Shown here in pieces: positions 22,334 through 32,809 of a stretch of DNA of 64,000 nt. The position numbers were made by a program, and so were the translations under genes. The first letter of the stretch is position 1; every line of letters starts with the position of its first letter. The notes beneath the pieces were generated by a model. That model was not told where the DNA came from. It did no database searches and worked only from the letters and a program-made list of their open reading frames with translations. Source of the DNA: Papilionanthe hookeriana x Papilionanthe teres (taxonomy: Eukaryota; Streptophyta; Magnoliopsida; Asparagales; Orchidaceae); contig CM040421.1 in NCBI GenBank assembly GCA_022702705.1, forward strand, positions 66,458,121 to 66,522,120, written 5' to 3'.

Positions 22334-23420
22334 TCTTGTAGATTACCTGTCTCAATCATGGCCACCCATGTATCATCAAACTCCTCTTCAGACTCACATT
22401 TCCTCATACATTTATAAAAAAGATCACTGACTATCCTATTCACCGCCCCGCAGTGAACCTTTATAAGCAATTTCTTATGTATGTGCCACTGACATAATCT
22501 ATGTCGTGTATTCAGCAAAATCACTACTATGACTTTATCCATTGTCTGATCCTGATCAATGTAGATTGTTTTGGATATTTGCCACCCATGATACGGATAA
22601 AAGTTTTGAAAGGTCATTTAAACAATTCCACCATCTCCTGTGATAAGAATCTCACTCCAAAGAGAACATTCTGCCAATTATGATTAACACCAACAATAGA
22701 AGAGCAACATAAGTTATATTTACTTAATTTATAGCTAGTATAAAAAATAATAACATCTCCATAGTAATCATAATCAAGTCTGGATGTCCCGTCACTAAAA
22801 AAAACTCAACCTACAACTCTCATCAACTTCAAAATCCCACTAAAAAAAAGATATCATCATAACGTCTCCCTGTGAACAACTGCAATAAATCTCTGCTATG
22901 GCTTTATCCGTTGCCTGATCCTGATCAATGTAGACTGTTATTGGATATTTGTCACCCATGATACAGATAAAAGTTTTGAAAAGCCATTTAAATGATTCCA
23001 CTGTCTCCTGTGACAAGAATCTCACTCTAAAGAGAACATTCTGCCAATTATGGTTAACACCAATAATAGGAGAGCAAAATAAGTTATATTTATTTAATCT
23101 ATAACTAGTAAAAAAAATAAAAACATCTCCATAGCAATCATAATCAAGTCTGGATGTTATGTCACTCCAAAAAAAACTCATCAATCTATCACTCTCATGA
23201 ACTTCAAAATCCCACTCAAACATGATATCATCGAACGTTTCTCTGTGAACAATTGCGATAAAACATTTGCATCACCATTTCAATTCAACATCTCCTCTCT
23301 CTTTGAATGAAATTGAATGCATCTGAATTCATAAATTTCAGGTTCTCTACACCCCAAACTTCTTTTGCAAGAAAGTTAAACACGTCATTAGGTCGTATCC
23401 CTGACTGTGTCATCGATCTA
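22334..23420 (-). pseudogene. FAR1/MULE transposase, central catalytic region
   Basis: This is the middle of the MULE transposase gene. From 23420 downward it reads MTQSGIRPNDVFNFLAKEVW, then HESDRLMSFFWSDITSRLDY, NKYNLFCSPIIGVNHNWQNV, VESFKWLFKTFICIMGDKYP and YIDQDQATDKAI. Closer to the Athila insertion it reads LLNTRHRLCQWHIHKKL and SEEEFDDTWVAMIETGNLQE. These match the MULE transposase domain of FAR1/FHY3-related proteins: DQD is the second acidic block, and C-x2-H (CQWH) and the Glu-containing EEEFDDTW block are present. The first catalytic Asp (usually in FDTTY) is replaced: the segment reads FFTSY. The region includes a roughly 370-bp internal duplication. Coding breaks show a pseudogene. 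Confidence 0.85.
22508..23217 (-). repeat. About 370-bp tandem duplication inside the transposase
   Basis: The segments 22508-22843 and about 22880-23217 are near copies at an offset of about 370 bp (for example TGATCCTGATCAATGTAGA at 22547 and 22917, and AGAGAACATTCTGCCAATTA in both). The duplicated part covers the FWSD to DQD region, so the catalytic core is present twice, the distal copy with extra stops. Confidence 0.8.
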
Positions 23421-23425
23421 TGCAT
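23421..23425. repeat. Near-perfect 5-bp target duplication (TGCAT) of the solo-LTR element, left
   Basis: TGCAT here versus AGCAT at 30804-30808, four of five identical. The flanks are transposase coding sequence that joins up when the insertion is removed (ADML next to RSMTQSGIR). Confidence 0.7.
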
Positions 23426-23429
23426 TGTT

Positions 23430-23450
23430 GACCTCATTTTTTATGAGGTC
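23430..23450 (+). other. Terminal hairpin of the LTR
   Basis: GACCTCAT, five T, ATGAGGTC: a perfect 8-bp stem starting four bases inside the LTR terminus. The hairpin recurs at the two matching ends in the inverted LTR: intact near 45943-45963 and with one change near 49153-49173. Confidence 0.8.
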
Positions 23451-23959
23451 TTCTCTTCCCTCTTTAGTGTTTAGGATCTAGCCTTAGGCTTTTCCTTTGA
23501 CTATCTTAGAGGACTAGAATTGGGACCCATCCCTTATAAATTTGAACCACTTCTTGCCTCCCTGCAAGCCTCACAAGCTTGATTATAGACCCCTAATCAC
23601 CTAGAGGGTTGAAATCAAATGTGAAGGTTTAAAGAATGAGTTCCCTATAGGACTCTTTGGCCTTAGGACCACTCTGGGTGGCTTGGTCTGGTAAGGGTTG
23701 ACTTACACACTCACTACACTCATACTCTACACTTTCACAAACACAATCCAAATCCTAAAACCACACCCATACCCAACTTGACTCCTTGATTCATGTAGGT
23801 AATTCATATGGATGGACCTTAACCCCTAAGCCCCTGGTTAAGAGGGTTAGAAACAACATAGTGAATGCCTCAAATGAGTCCTCCCATGGCTCATATAGGC
23901 TTAACATGGCTTCATGGCTCAATCAAAGTGATTCCATTCCACTCATATTTGATCAATTT

Positions 23960-25100
23960 TCATTATTCCAAAATTTCAATTTTTGGCCCCGGGGACCCTA
24001 CACCTATCAAGCATACCAAAAGCCCATAGAATTACCCAAATCCTCCAAAATTTCCAAATCACCCAAAATTCCCCAAAATTAACCTTGAACATTTCCTCAC
24101 CAATCAAATTGATCATCCATAGCCAAAAATACCAAAAATTTCAAAAATACCCCCCAATACCCTCGAAATACCCAAAATGCCCCTCTTAGCCAAAAAAAAT
24201 CCAAAAATTCAGAAAATTCCAGAAAATCCCAAATATTCCCAATTTTATTTTTTCCAACTACACCATGGGCCAATTTTGTCAATTTACCCCACTTTTACCA
24301 AAACCTCCAATTTAGCTCATTCTTAACCCAAGTGAACCCAATGTCAAACCAAATCTACCCAATTGACCCCAATTTTGGTCTAATTCAATTCTAAACTTCA
24401 ATTTAACATCCACAATATCAATCTAGATCAAATCCAAGTCCAATTTGATTAACATTTGAATCCAATCTCACTTTTGACCTTAAAGCCCAATTTGGACCCA
24501 TGACCCAAACTTAGCCCAAACCAAATCAATTCAAATCCAAATGACCCCAAACCTTTTCTAAACTTCCCTAACATCCCCACAAACAAAACACTAACATAAT
24601 TTTCCCAAAATTTGGACCCAAACCCCACTCAAATTCAACCCAAAACCAAAATGCCCAATTTTGACCTAAACCCAAACCTAACCCAAATAAGCCCAAGTCC
24701 CAAAACCAAAACCCAACCAAAGTTAAAACCTCTTTGAAACACTCCCATAAACATTTCCCAACATTAATTTGACATCAACTTCAACCCTAGTCCAATATTG
24801 GCCCAAGTTAGCCCAATTTGACCTACAATGGCCCATTTACCAAATAAACCCAAATTCAACCCAATTCAATTCCAAACCACCTCAAATTTGCTTCAAATCA
24901 TTCAAGACACATCCTTAAACTAAACCCAACATTTATTTGGCATGGCCCTTTACAAAATTTTTTATCTAAAAGCCCATTGTTAAACATAAAGGCCCACTCC
25001 CTTAAACCTTCCTAAAAGCCCATTTCCACCAAATTCAAAAGCCCAAATCAATCTAAAGCCCACATGACACTTTTCCTCATCACACATTCAATTTAAAATC
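23960..25100 (+). other. C/A-rich, G-depleted block of the LTR
   Basis: More than 1 kb consists largely of CCAAA, CCCAA and AACCC words with few G. The inverted copy (44270-45560) shows the complement (GGGTTTGGG words). No coding sense; the translations seen are low-complexity. It lies upstream of the TATA-like box, so it would be U3. Confidence 0.7.
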
Positions 25101-25798
25101 ATTCCTAAAGTCCTAATTTGTCAATTAAACAATTCCAAATCAAGCATCATAACAATTTCCATAAAAATGTCAAATTTCACAAAATCCTTTTTTATGAAAT
25201 TGACTAAGCTCTTGCCAAGCCATAGGTGAGCCAAAGACAAGCCATGTACAAGCCATATGAAGCCATGGGATGTTTGACATGTGACCATGCCCAAAGTAGC
25301 AAGAGGAGGGCCCCCTTTCTTAAACCTTCATTAAGCTTTTTAACCCCTTCCATGTTACACACTAAACCATGATTAGCCACATCACTTTAGATGGGGACTT
25401 CACCACCCCTTTCTAGCAGATGCAAATGATCCTCTCTCAGCCCAAATCAGCCATGGGGAGGTGAACCTAACCCAAAATCATGGCTTGGACCAAATCAAGC
25501 CAAAATGGCCTCTCCCCCATGCCATTTTAATCCAAGCCCTTTACACATGGCAAAGCTCAATCGCTCGCACAAACCTTCGACCCCGACCCACCCGAACTCG
25601 AGGGTGACCCATGCCTGCAGGCCAGCCGCCCGGATCGCCGGAAAACACCATGGCCGAAACCTCGGGAGGAGCCAAATTTTGGAATTCCACCTTGCCGAGC
25701 CGCCCCACTCCAAATGGCCATTGCGTACTGTTCTTCTCCTCACCGCAGCAAGCTCGATCCCAACCATTAAACCCCCCGGGAGGCCCTCCGACCTCTCC

Positions 25799-25806
25799 TA
25801 TTTAAA
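25799..25806 (+). promoter_or_regulatory. TATA-like box in the long LTR
   Basis: CTCCTATTTAAACACC is conserved in the inverted LTR at 43617-43624 (TTTAAATA on the plus strand). Its place after a long upstream region and before a GC-rich stretch fits a U3/R promoter. Transcription would run rightward here. Confidence 0.55.
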
Positions 25807-28329
25807 CACCCCCTCCTCTCGGCCAAGAGAGGTGCTGAACTAAACCTTACTGAAACCTGGCAAAATCATCCCAGACCACTCTCTACACATAGAGAACTTG
25901 ATCCCCACTGAAATCCCCCTGCCATTTCCTCTCTGTGAGCTCAATTTCAGAGTTGAAATCCAAGCCCAAAACCAGGACACTTCACCACAGTGAGTCAATC
26001 TTCAAATTGATTGACTCTACACCTTCACCAAACCAAGAGGATAAGTTTCCCAGCAAAAGCCCCCTCACCAGGCCAGCCATTACTTCCAGCCTCCAAGCTT
26101 TGTGATCGGGCTTGGTCGAAATCATACCTAGACAATTCACCAGGCCAAGGGACTTCATCTGGAGCTTGCTTGGACCCAATCGAACGTGACACAACCCTCA
26201 GATCGAAGCTTCACTTCTCCGAGCAAAGGTATGAACTCACTCTTCCTCCCGAGCTTACGAGAGATTCTCCATTTAGTTTGAGTTAATTTCAGTGCATGTT
26301 TACCATATGGATGTGTTCGTCTCTTCAAGACGAATCCATAGAGCATAAGAACACATAAATCCGTTGAGAATCGAGTGAGAAATAAGGGTTAGAAGGTCTA
26401 CGGTCACGGGTTCGCACCAGTCGTAGAAGATGACTGGGAGCCGTTGGATCGCGCGTGTATCGGATGGACGGCTCGGATCGTGTCGGACCAGAACATGTTG
26501 CGTGAAAGGCGGGTCCCGGGACGGCTGACTCAGATGGCGGCGCCCAATCACAGCGCAACACGCACCCCCTCCGGAGCTGCCAAGGTTGACGCAGCGTCGC
26601 GTGGATAAGTAGGAAAATAGGCTATTTTCTAATTTAATTCCCAAAACTTCAAAAATTCATAACTTTGTGTATAAAAATGCTAAAAATGAAATGAAAATAC
26701 CCTCTTGCTCAATGAATAGAGGAGAATAATGTGGAAAAGAAATTAAATAATTTCATTAAGTATTTTATTTTTAATGATTTATTTACTCTCTACATTGTTT
26801 TAATTCCCCATTTGCATAGGCAATTCATCATGGCATGAGACTATAGGGCTTTTGAAGCCTCTGAACTTGGGAACATTCCCTGAATTTTCAAAGGTCCGAG
26901 GCCATCCCTATGAGAAGTTATTGATTTTTCAAGTTCATGTTACTGTTTTGAGTATTTTAATTCCAGTAATTAGCATGTTGAGAAATAAATGCTAGGAAAA
27001 TTTGGTGATACTACTTGTGACCAGAGGGACCTAGGAAAAATAAGTTTTAAGTTAATTCACTTTGAACAACCCTAATTGGCCTAAACACCCAAAATTGAAC
27101 TTTAATTAATTAGGTTTAACCATTCATTAAATTAACATAAAAACAATTCTCCACTGTCCTCTAGGGATAGAAGAACACCACATAAAAATTTGAAACCGAT
27201 TGGACTTGATTAACCCTACCAAATGGGTTGATTAAGCCTCTTAAGCAAAATAGGTAAAATTAAACTTTAAAAATTTATAATTCACAAAAAACTTTTCAAA
27301 AATTCACAAAATGGTTTTGGAGCTTCTCCGATATCAGAGGAACTTAGGAAAATTAAAATTGTAATTTTCTAAAAAAAGTTGATTTTTATCATTATTTTAA
27401 TATTTTTAATAATAAAAAAATAATAATAATCATAAAAAATATTAAAAATCACCAAAGTGTCACATTTTGACTCCTAATCATTTAGGAACAAGCCAAATAA
27501 TTTTTCTAAGTCCCTAGGGTAAGATATTGAATTTTAAAGGCTTAATGTAATTTTTAATATTAAAAAATGTATTTTCCAACCTTTTCACTAAAATAATTCT
27601 AATAAATCAAAGAAAAATCATAAAAATATAAAATTTGTTTCTCTGAACTCCTTGAGGTCAGAGAGATTTAAAAAAAATATAAAATCCATTTTTTAACTTA
27701 ATTTTATTTTAAAATTAATTAATACTCCAAAACTCAAAATAATTCTAATAAATACAATATAATTCAAAAAATCACCAAAATTGGTCCAAATGGTCATCTG
27801 GTCATTAGGAATACCCCATAATTTTTTTAAAGATAGAAACATTTCCTTGGTCATGTTATTGAATTTTCCTTGAAAATCCCTATTTTTCATAAAAAAATAA
27901 TCACATAAATAAATTAAATACAGAAAAATCACATTTTCTCCTCTAATATCTTAATTGACATGTAAGTGAGGTCACACAAAAATTTCAATTTCATTTGAGT
28001 TTAATTTAGTGAGTTATAAAATTATTAAGCTTGGAGGGCAAAATGGTAATTAAAATTTTCAACCTTTAATTAAAATTTTAGGATTAATCAAAAAGGGAGG
28101 GTAAAATATTTGATTTAAACTGATTTTGGATGATTGAAACTTAAATGGTTAAGGGTAGAAACCCACCAATCATTTTAAGAATAATTAAAGTAAACCTTAA
28201 TTAATTAATTAATCAAATTTGGAAGATTAATGGAAAATTGAAATTATTAAAGTAGGGATATTATTTAAGAAGATATTTATTTTTTAATTTATAAATCCCT
28301 AAATAAATCACTTCAATAATACTTAAAAA

Positions 28330-28665
28330 GAAAATTAAAAGAATAATCTGAATTAAATTAAAATTGAAATTAAATTAAATTAAAATTGAAATTTAAGTTA
28401 AATTAAGTTAAATTGAAATTAAATTAAATTAAAATTAAATCAAAATTGAAATTAAATTAAATTAAATTAAAATTTAAGTTAAAATTAAATTAAATTGAAA
28501 TTAAAATAAATAAAAATAAAATTAAATTGAATTTAAAAAAAAGATTAAATTAAATCGAATTAAATTAAAATCAAATCGAAGTTAAATTAAATCAAATTAA
28601 ATTAAATTAAATTAAATTAAAATTAAATTAAATTGAATTAAATTAAAATCATTTAATAACAAACC
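28330..28665. repeat. AAATT-type pentanucleotide tract in the LTR
   Basis: Degenerate tandem AAATT/AAATTA units over about 330 bp. Matching tracts in the inverted LTR are at 40740-41060 and 46630-46880, so the tract is a regular part of this LTR family that varies in length. Confidence 0.85.
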
Positions 28666-30803
28666 TAAATGAAATCATTAAGAATTAAACCTAAAGTAGC
28701 TTGAACACTATTCCAAACTTAAACTAATTTTCTATAATTAAATCAAAATTAAAATTAAATCATTAAGTTTAAATCATCAAAGTATTTAATAATTTGATTT
28801 GCCCTTTTTAAAGCTCTTATTATTATAATTTTTAAATGTGGTGTCAAGTGAATTGTTACCTCAGTTATAGGATATTCAAATGTCCTAGTTCACTGAGCAA
28901 AAAGAACAAAACTTAAACTCCCGGATGATTAATTCACTTGTATAATTAAATTCTCTTGGCTTAAAACAATCCTAGAGATATTGAAAAGATGTTTAAGATT
29001 CGTCTTAAGCACTTCCTCAATATGATAGGATGTTTATAAGAACAATTGAATTTAATTATTCTTTGATGAAGAAAATCGTCTTTAAACCAAAACATAAGAA
29101 CCTAGACGTCATAGGAGATGACTAGTTATAGGATTAGGACTTTGGTAGACAACCAAAACCTTTCCCTTAGCTTTACCTAGGTACTTGTTGGAATATTTAA
29201 ATGCCTTAACATGTGTTTTAAGTGCAGCTTGGGATGACGGGAAGACCCTCCGAGTACGCTTTTATTTTATTGCAATTTACTTTATTGCAATTTATCGTAC
29301 TTTTCTTGCATGATAAACAATTGTTGCATGAAAACCAAAACCTTTAGGATAGTCCCTGAACTGAAACCAAAACTAAATTAAAAGTCATTACAAGATAAAA
29401 ATCACCGCCACAACATTCCAAAATATAAAACAACTCAAAATTTAATCACAAACAAAACACAAAACTACAAATGCAACTAAATTAAAACGTCTCGTTGAAT
29501 GATCGGGAATACCTCGGATGATGTAACCCACGTGTTGCTAATGGGATTTCCCACGGTCTAAATGAAGGTGTGGAACTCATTCAGTTGAGTTTAGCAAATT
29601 CATCTGGACTAAGTGAATTCGATGAAAATAACTGTGCCGGGATGACGGAACCGTGGAATCTTAATCGGTTCTGTTTAATCAACCTTAAGATTTGTTTTAA
29701 TTAAAATATTAAAAAACACACTTGGATTTTAAGATTTTCTCTAAACCAAAACACTTTTCTCATCTCCTGATTTATGACTTCTAAAACTAAACCCCTGTAA
29801 CAACAAGGAGCTCGGAGCATGGTGGGCAGCACGGCCATCGTCATCGACGAAACCCGAGTCTACTTCAAGAAACCGTCCTAGCATTTAAACAACAAAGCCA
29901 TAGGATTTCGAGGTAGTTTGCCTAGTGCAACATAAATCCTCAATTCTTCGTTAGGCATTTGCATAATCATGTTATGTAAATTAAGCCCTAACCGGTCTTA
30001 GGACTCCGAGGCAGTCGTTTGGTACTACATAAACCCTCACATCTTCGAGGCTATTCGTATGATTATGTCATACGAATATAAGTCCTAATTCACTAAAATT
30101 GGCAAGATTGAAATATCGGATAATATTAGGAATTTCTCGAATCTAAGCCAAACAATAGGATAGTTTGGGAAGTTGCCAAGATTCTTCTTGGATCCTCAGC
30201 TTCTCCTACTTCTCTTCCTTTGGATTCTCAAAAATAAATTGTTCCAAATTTTGAGTCATTCCCTTTTGAATTTCCGAAAATTCAATCATTTGAAAACCTT
30301 AAACTTTGAAATTCTTGAGAGCAAAACCACTGATCATTATCGAGAGTTTTCTTAAATGATTCCCGTCATTTAAGATGTAATTAACTATAGGGGCTTGCCC
30401 TTATAGGGAACTTTAAGAACCCGAGTAATATAAACCCTGCTTAATTCATTTATATTAAGCAGGAGAACTTGTCGGCTTATAAAATTGGTTCGCAGACCAA
30501 ACAGATGTCACAAATCTCCTAGTTTATTTAATCGAGCCCCATCATCAAGTAGTGTGCCAATTCTTCGGGATAGATACACGGTTTGTGGTGCGGTGCTCGT
30601 TTATATAAACTATTTGGGATGTGAGATCGGTTTGATTTCATATCTTAAAACCTTTAAACTTAAAATTATTTTCAAAATCAAATACTACTTTCTAAACCAT
30701 ATATACATATTTAAATTAAATTTAAAATCTAAAATTCACCGACAACTTCTGTAGGCGACCCCTTTTTCCAAAATAAAACACCTAACCTAAAAATATGCCG
30801 ACA

Positions 30804-30808
30804 AGCAT
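30804..30808. repeat. Near-perfect 5-bp target duplication (AGCAT) of the solo-LTR element, right
   Basis: Partner of TGCAT at 23421-23425; directly follows the terminus GCCGACA. Confidence 0.7.
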
Positions 30809-31836
30809 ATCTGCATTAACTTCACTTATCTTTCTGTTGGAATACAAAAGGTGCTTATCACCAGAATTTTTTAATGAGTGGTTATGAGATTCAACGAATT
30901 TTTGACAGTCCAATTCCCTTCATCATCAGCTGCGCATCGAATCATTGCAGAACAACCAGTTCTTGTGTATGAACTTTTGTATTTAACAATATCTGTGATC
31001 TTCAACTTTTTCTTGAAACTCGCTTTTACACATACGAAGTCCTTCGTTTTAATATTCCTGGAGTTAGGCCAGTATGTAGCATGCTCCTTACAAACGCTGA
31101 ATCCGATCTGATGAGCATAAGCACAATATAGTTTGTAAGATTATTTCTAATTATGGACAATTGTTTGAAGAAGTATGTTCGTAGTTTGATCGGTACATGT
31201 AGCTCCACTCTCATCAAACTATACACAAGAGAATAAAATGTTTAACTTCATGAACAACTCAAAAAAAAATCCTAAAACCTCGGATATTCCTTACATTATA
31301 AGGATTCTTTAGTTTTAATAAAACGGTCAAACCCAAATTTCCTACATGAAACCCTAGTACGATAAAACCAAACCTTTCTATAAACATCCAACTCCAAAGA
31401 CATACCTCTACAAACATACCTAAAACAATAAAAATCCTAAAACCCTAAAATATGGTTAGATCCTAAAAATACCTCTACAAACTAACTTGATTGTTTTTAT
31501 AAAACCCTTAAACCCTAAAACATGGTTAGATCCTAAAAATACCTCTACAAACTAATTAATGTAAGATATTTAACTTGATTGTTTTTATGAAACCCTTAAA
31601 CCACGCACCTCTACAAAAATACCTCTACAAACTATAACCTCTAAAAACATAGCTTGATCCTATAAATAAGAAGATTTTTATAATAGTTGATGCAATGACT
31701 CTTAAATTAAAATAAAAAAAGTGTTTTCGAAACACACCTCAACCCTAACCTCATCTTCTTCACTGTTGGCTGGAAAACCATTCTCTTATATTTCCCCTTC
31801 ATACATAACATGGGAGTTTCTATCTCTGTAGTCCAT
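30809..31836 (-). pseudogene. FAR1/MULE transposase, amino-terminal part with FAR1 DNA-binding domain
   Basis: This is the start of the MULE transposase gene. A candidate start is ATG at 31836 (MDYRDRNSHVMYEGEI, then a stop and an acidic stretch). The FAR1 DNA-binding domain lies at about 31110-30860: YAHQIGFSVCKEHA, IKTKDFVCVKASFKK, RTGCSAMIRCAADDEGNWTV and NHNHSL. The Cys residues in FVC and TGC and the His pair in HNH match the zinc ligands of the WRKY-GCM1-like FAR1 domain. A frame just downstream reads LLYSNRKISEVNADMLVG up to the solo-LTR insertion. Between the first part and the domain lies a repeat-rich, probably intronic stretch. The domain binds DNA in the nucleus and in MULEs is expected to recognise the terminal repeats. 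Confidence 0.82.
31430..31640. repeat. Short duplicated non-coding segments
   Basis: The phrase ATGGTTAGATCCTAAAAATA followed by CCTCTACAAACTAA occurs twice, with TTAACTTGATTGTTTTTAT-type sequence twice. Isolated AACCCTAAA words are present but do not form a telomeric array. It probably lies in a transposase intron. Confidence 0.6.
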
Positions 31837-31944
31837 CTTCAACTTTCTCTGTAGTTCGATACAATCACATCGGAAAATATAGCCAATAAAACTGTAAACC
31901 CTAGCTACTTAAATACCCATATTCACGAGCTCAGGTGCTTAAGT

Positions 31945-32542
31945 CTAGGAGGTTACAGCTAAGTGACAAACGGATTATAATCACGTTATTGTCCCGAACG
32001 CGGAGGCTATTAGAGGGGTATCTCCGCGTTACATCAAGGTTATTTCCACGAGACTGAGTAACGAGGTACATTGCAGTTACAACTAGGTTATATCCGCGGT
32101 ACCGTGGGGGAAAGGTTATATGTGCGTTACACCGAGGTTATATCTGCGGTACCGCGGGGGGAAGCTTATACGTGTGTTACACCGAGGTTATATCCGCGGT
32201 ACCGATGCTTACGTTACATATGAATTATATCTGCGGTACCTCGCGTGAGAGGTTACAGTTGCGTTACATATGGGTTATATCCTCGGTCCCATATGCTTGA
32301 AATGGCTGAGTTTATGGCTAGGTTACAAACGGCTTACAAACCCTTTCTGTGTCCCGACCGCGGAGGGTATCGAAGGGGTACATATGCGCTATAAGGGGGT
32401 TACATTTTCGGGTCGGGTAGTCGGGTCACGCGCGATAAAACGCTCTTATTAAATGCTTTGGGCCAGTTTGAAATTACGTGGCAAATTGCCATTGGTGGAT
32501 ATACACATCGCTGCGTACGTCTTCCGTAGGCAATTTTTCTTC
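31945..32542 (-). repeat. Right terminal inverted repeat of the MULE
   Basis: This is the partner of 4179-4625 in inverted orientation. It is longer because of an extra segment near the outer end (about 32455-32525) and a local array of roughly 50-bp units with GGTTATAT spaced at 32086, 32136 and 32186, each followed by CGCGGTACCG or CTGCGGTACC. The transposase reading frame starts just inside it at 31836 on the minus strand, so this end probably carried the transposase promoter. Confidence 0.85.
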
Positions 32543-32551
32543 CTCCGAGCG
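32543..32551. repeat. 9-bp target-site duplication of the MULE, right copy
   Basis: CTCCGAGCG is identical to 4170-4178 and directly follows the inverted terminus. The perfect match despite strong internal decay fixes the element boundaries. Confidence 0.9.
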
Positions 32552-32667
32552 AGTGAGGGCACAGCTCACAAAGTTTCTAGGAAATTTTACATTCACACAC
32601 ACAATTCATATGTATTCGCATATTTTTCACTTAAATTTTGATGGTTACATTTATAATAATTTTATGT

Positions 32668-32753
32668 CATAATATACATACATATACATACATAAATATA
32701 TACATACATACATAAATATATACATACATACATACATACATACATATACATAC

Positions 32754-32806
<53 letters not shown>
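32668..32806. repeat. ATAC/TA microsatellite
   Basis: ATACATAC-type repeats followed by a long run of TA dinucleotides (about 32767-32804). Confidence 0.95.

Positions 32807-32809
<3 letters not shown>

Larger units (their letters stand above)
23426..30803 (+). mobile_element. 7.4-kb solo-LTR-like element of the Tat/Ogre-type family
   Basis: It starts TGTTGACCTCAT and ends ATGCCGACA, with a 4/5 target duplication, and has no coding region, no second LTR, no PBS and no internal domain. It matches, inverted and along its length, the sequence 37195-49177, which lies directly downstream of the polypurine tract of a Tat/Ogre-type element and is therefore that element's 3' LTR. Hence this copy is best read as a solo LTR left by recombination. 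It has a TATA-like TATTTAAA at 25799, GC-rich stretches near 25500-25760 and 26390-26600, and a C/A-rich, G-poor first part. An LTR this long is at the extreme for plants. Alternative: a non-autonomous LTR-less derivative. Confidence 0.75.
4179..32542. mobile_element. Mutator-like DNA transposon (MULE) with nested insertions
   Basis: The element is bounded by long inverted ends and a perfect 9-bp direct repeat. It holds two convergent genes: a plus-strand Ulp1-type protease gene reading inward from the left end and a minus-strand FAR1/MULE-type transposase reading inward from the right end. The layout resembles MuDR, and Ulp1-bearing MULEs (Kaonashi type) are known in plants. Subtracting the two nested retroelements (10.2 kb and 7.4 kb) leaves about 10.8 kb, a reasonable size for an autonomous MULE. 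Both genes have lost key residues and carry stops, so the copy is inactive. That the right end is the partner of the left end after 28 kb is supported by the end homology, by the duplication, and by transposase pieces in one orientation on both sides of each insertion. Confidence 0.88.

Noticed and set aside
25495..26644. Cluster of overlapping open frames on both strands in the solo LTR
   Set aside because: The stretch is GC-rich and therefore poor in stops. No frame has a known motif, and the matching part of the inverted LTR (43185-44002) does not keep the same proteins.
30485..30754. Open frame MVRRPNRCHKS..., repeated at 37280-37507 and 38600-38926
   Set aside because: Its recurrence follows from the LTR and its internal duplication. 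The carboxyl parts differ and are low-complexity, so coding selection is not shown.
31430..31520. AACCCTAAA words resembling plant telomere repeats
   Set aside because: Only isolated words within a longer unrelated repeat unit; no tandem AAACCCT array.
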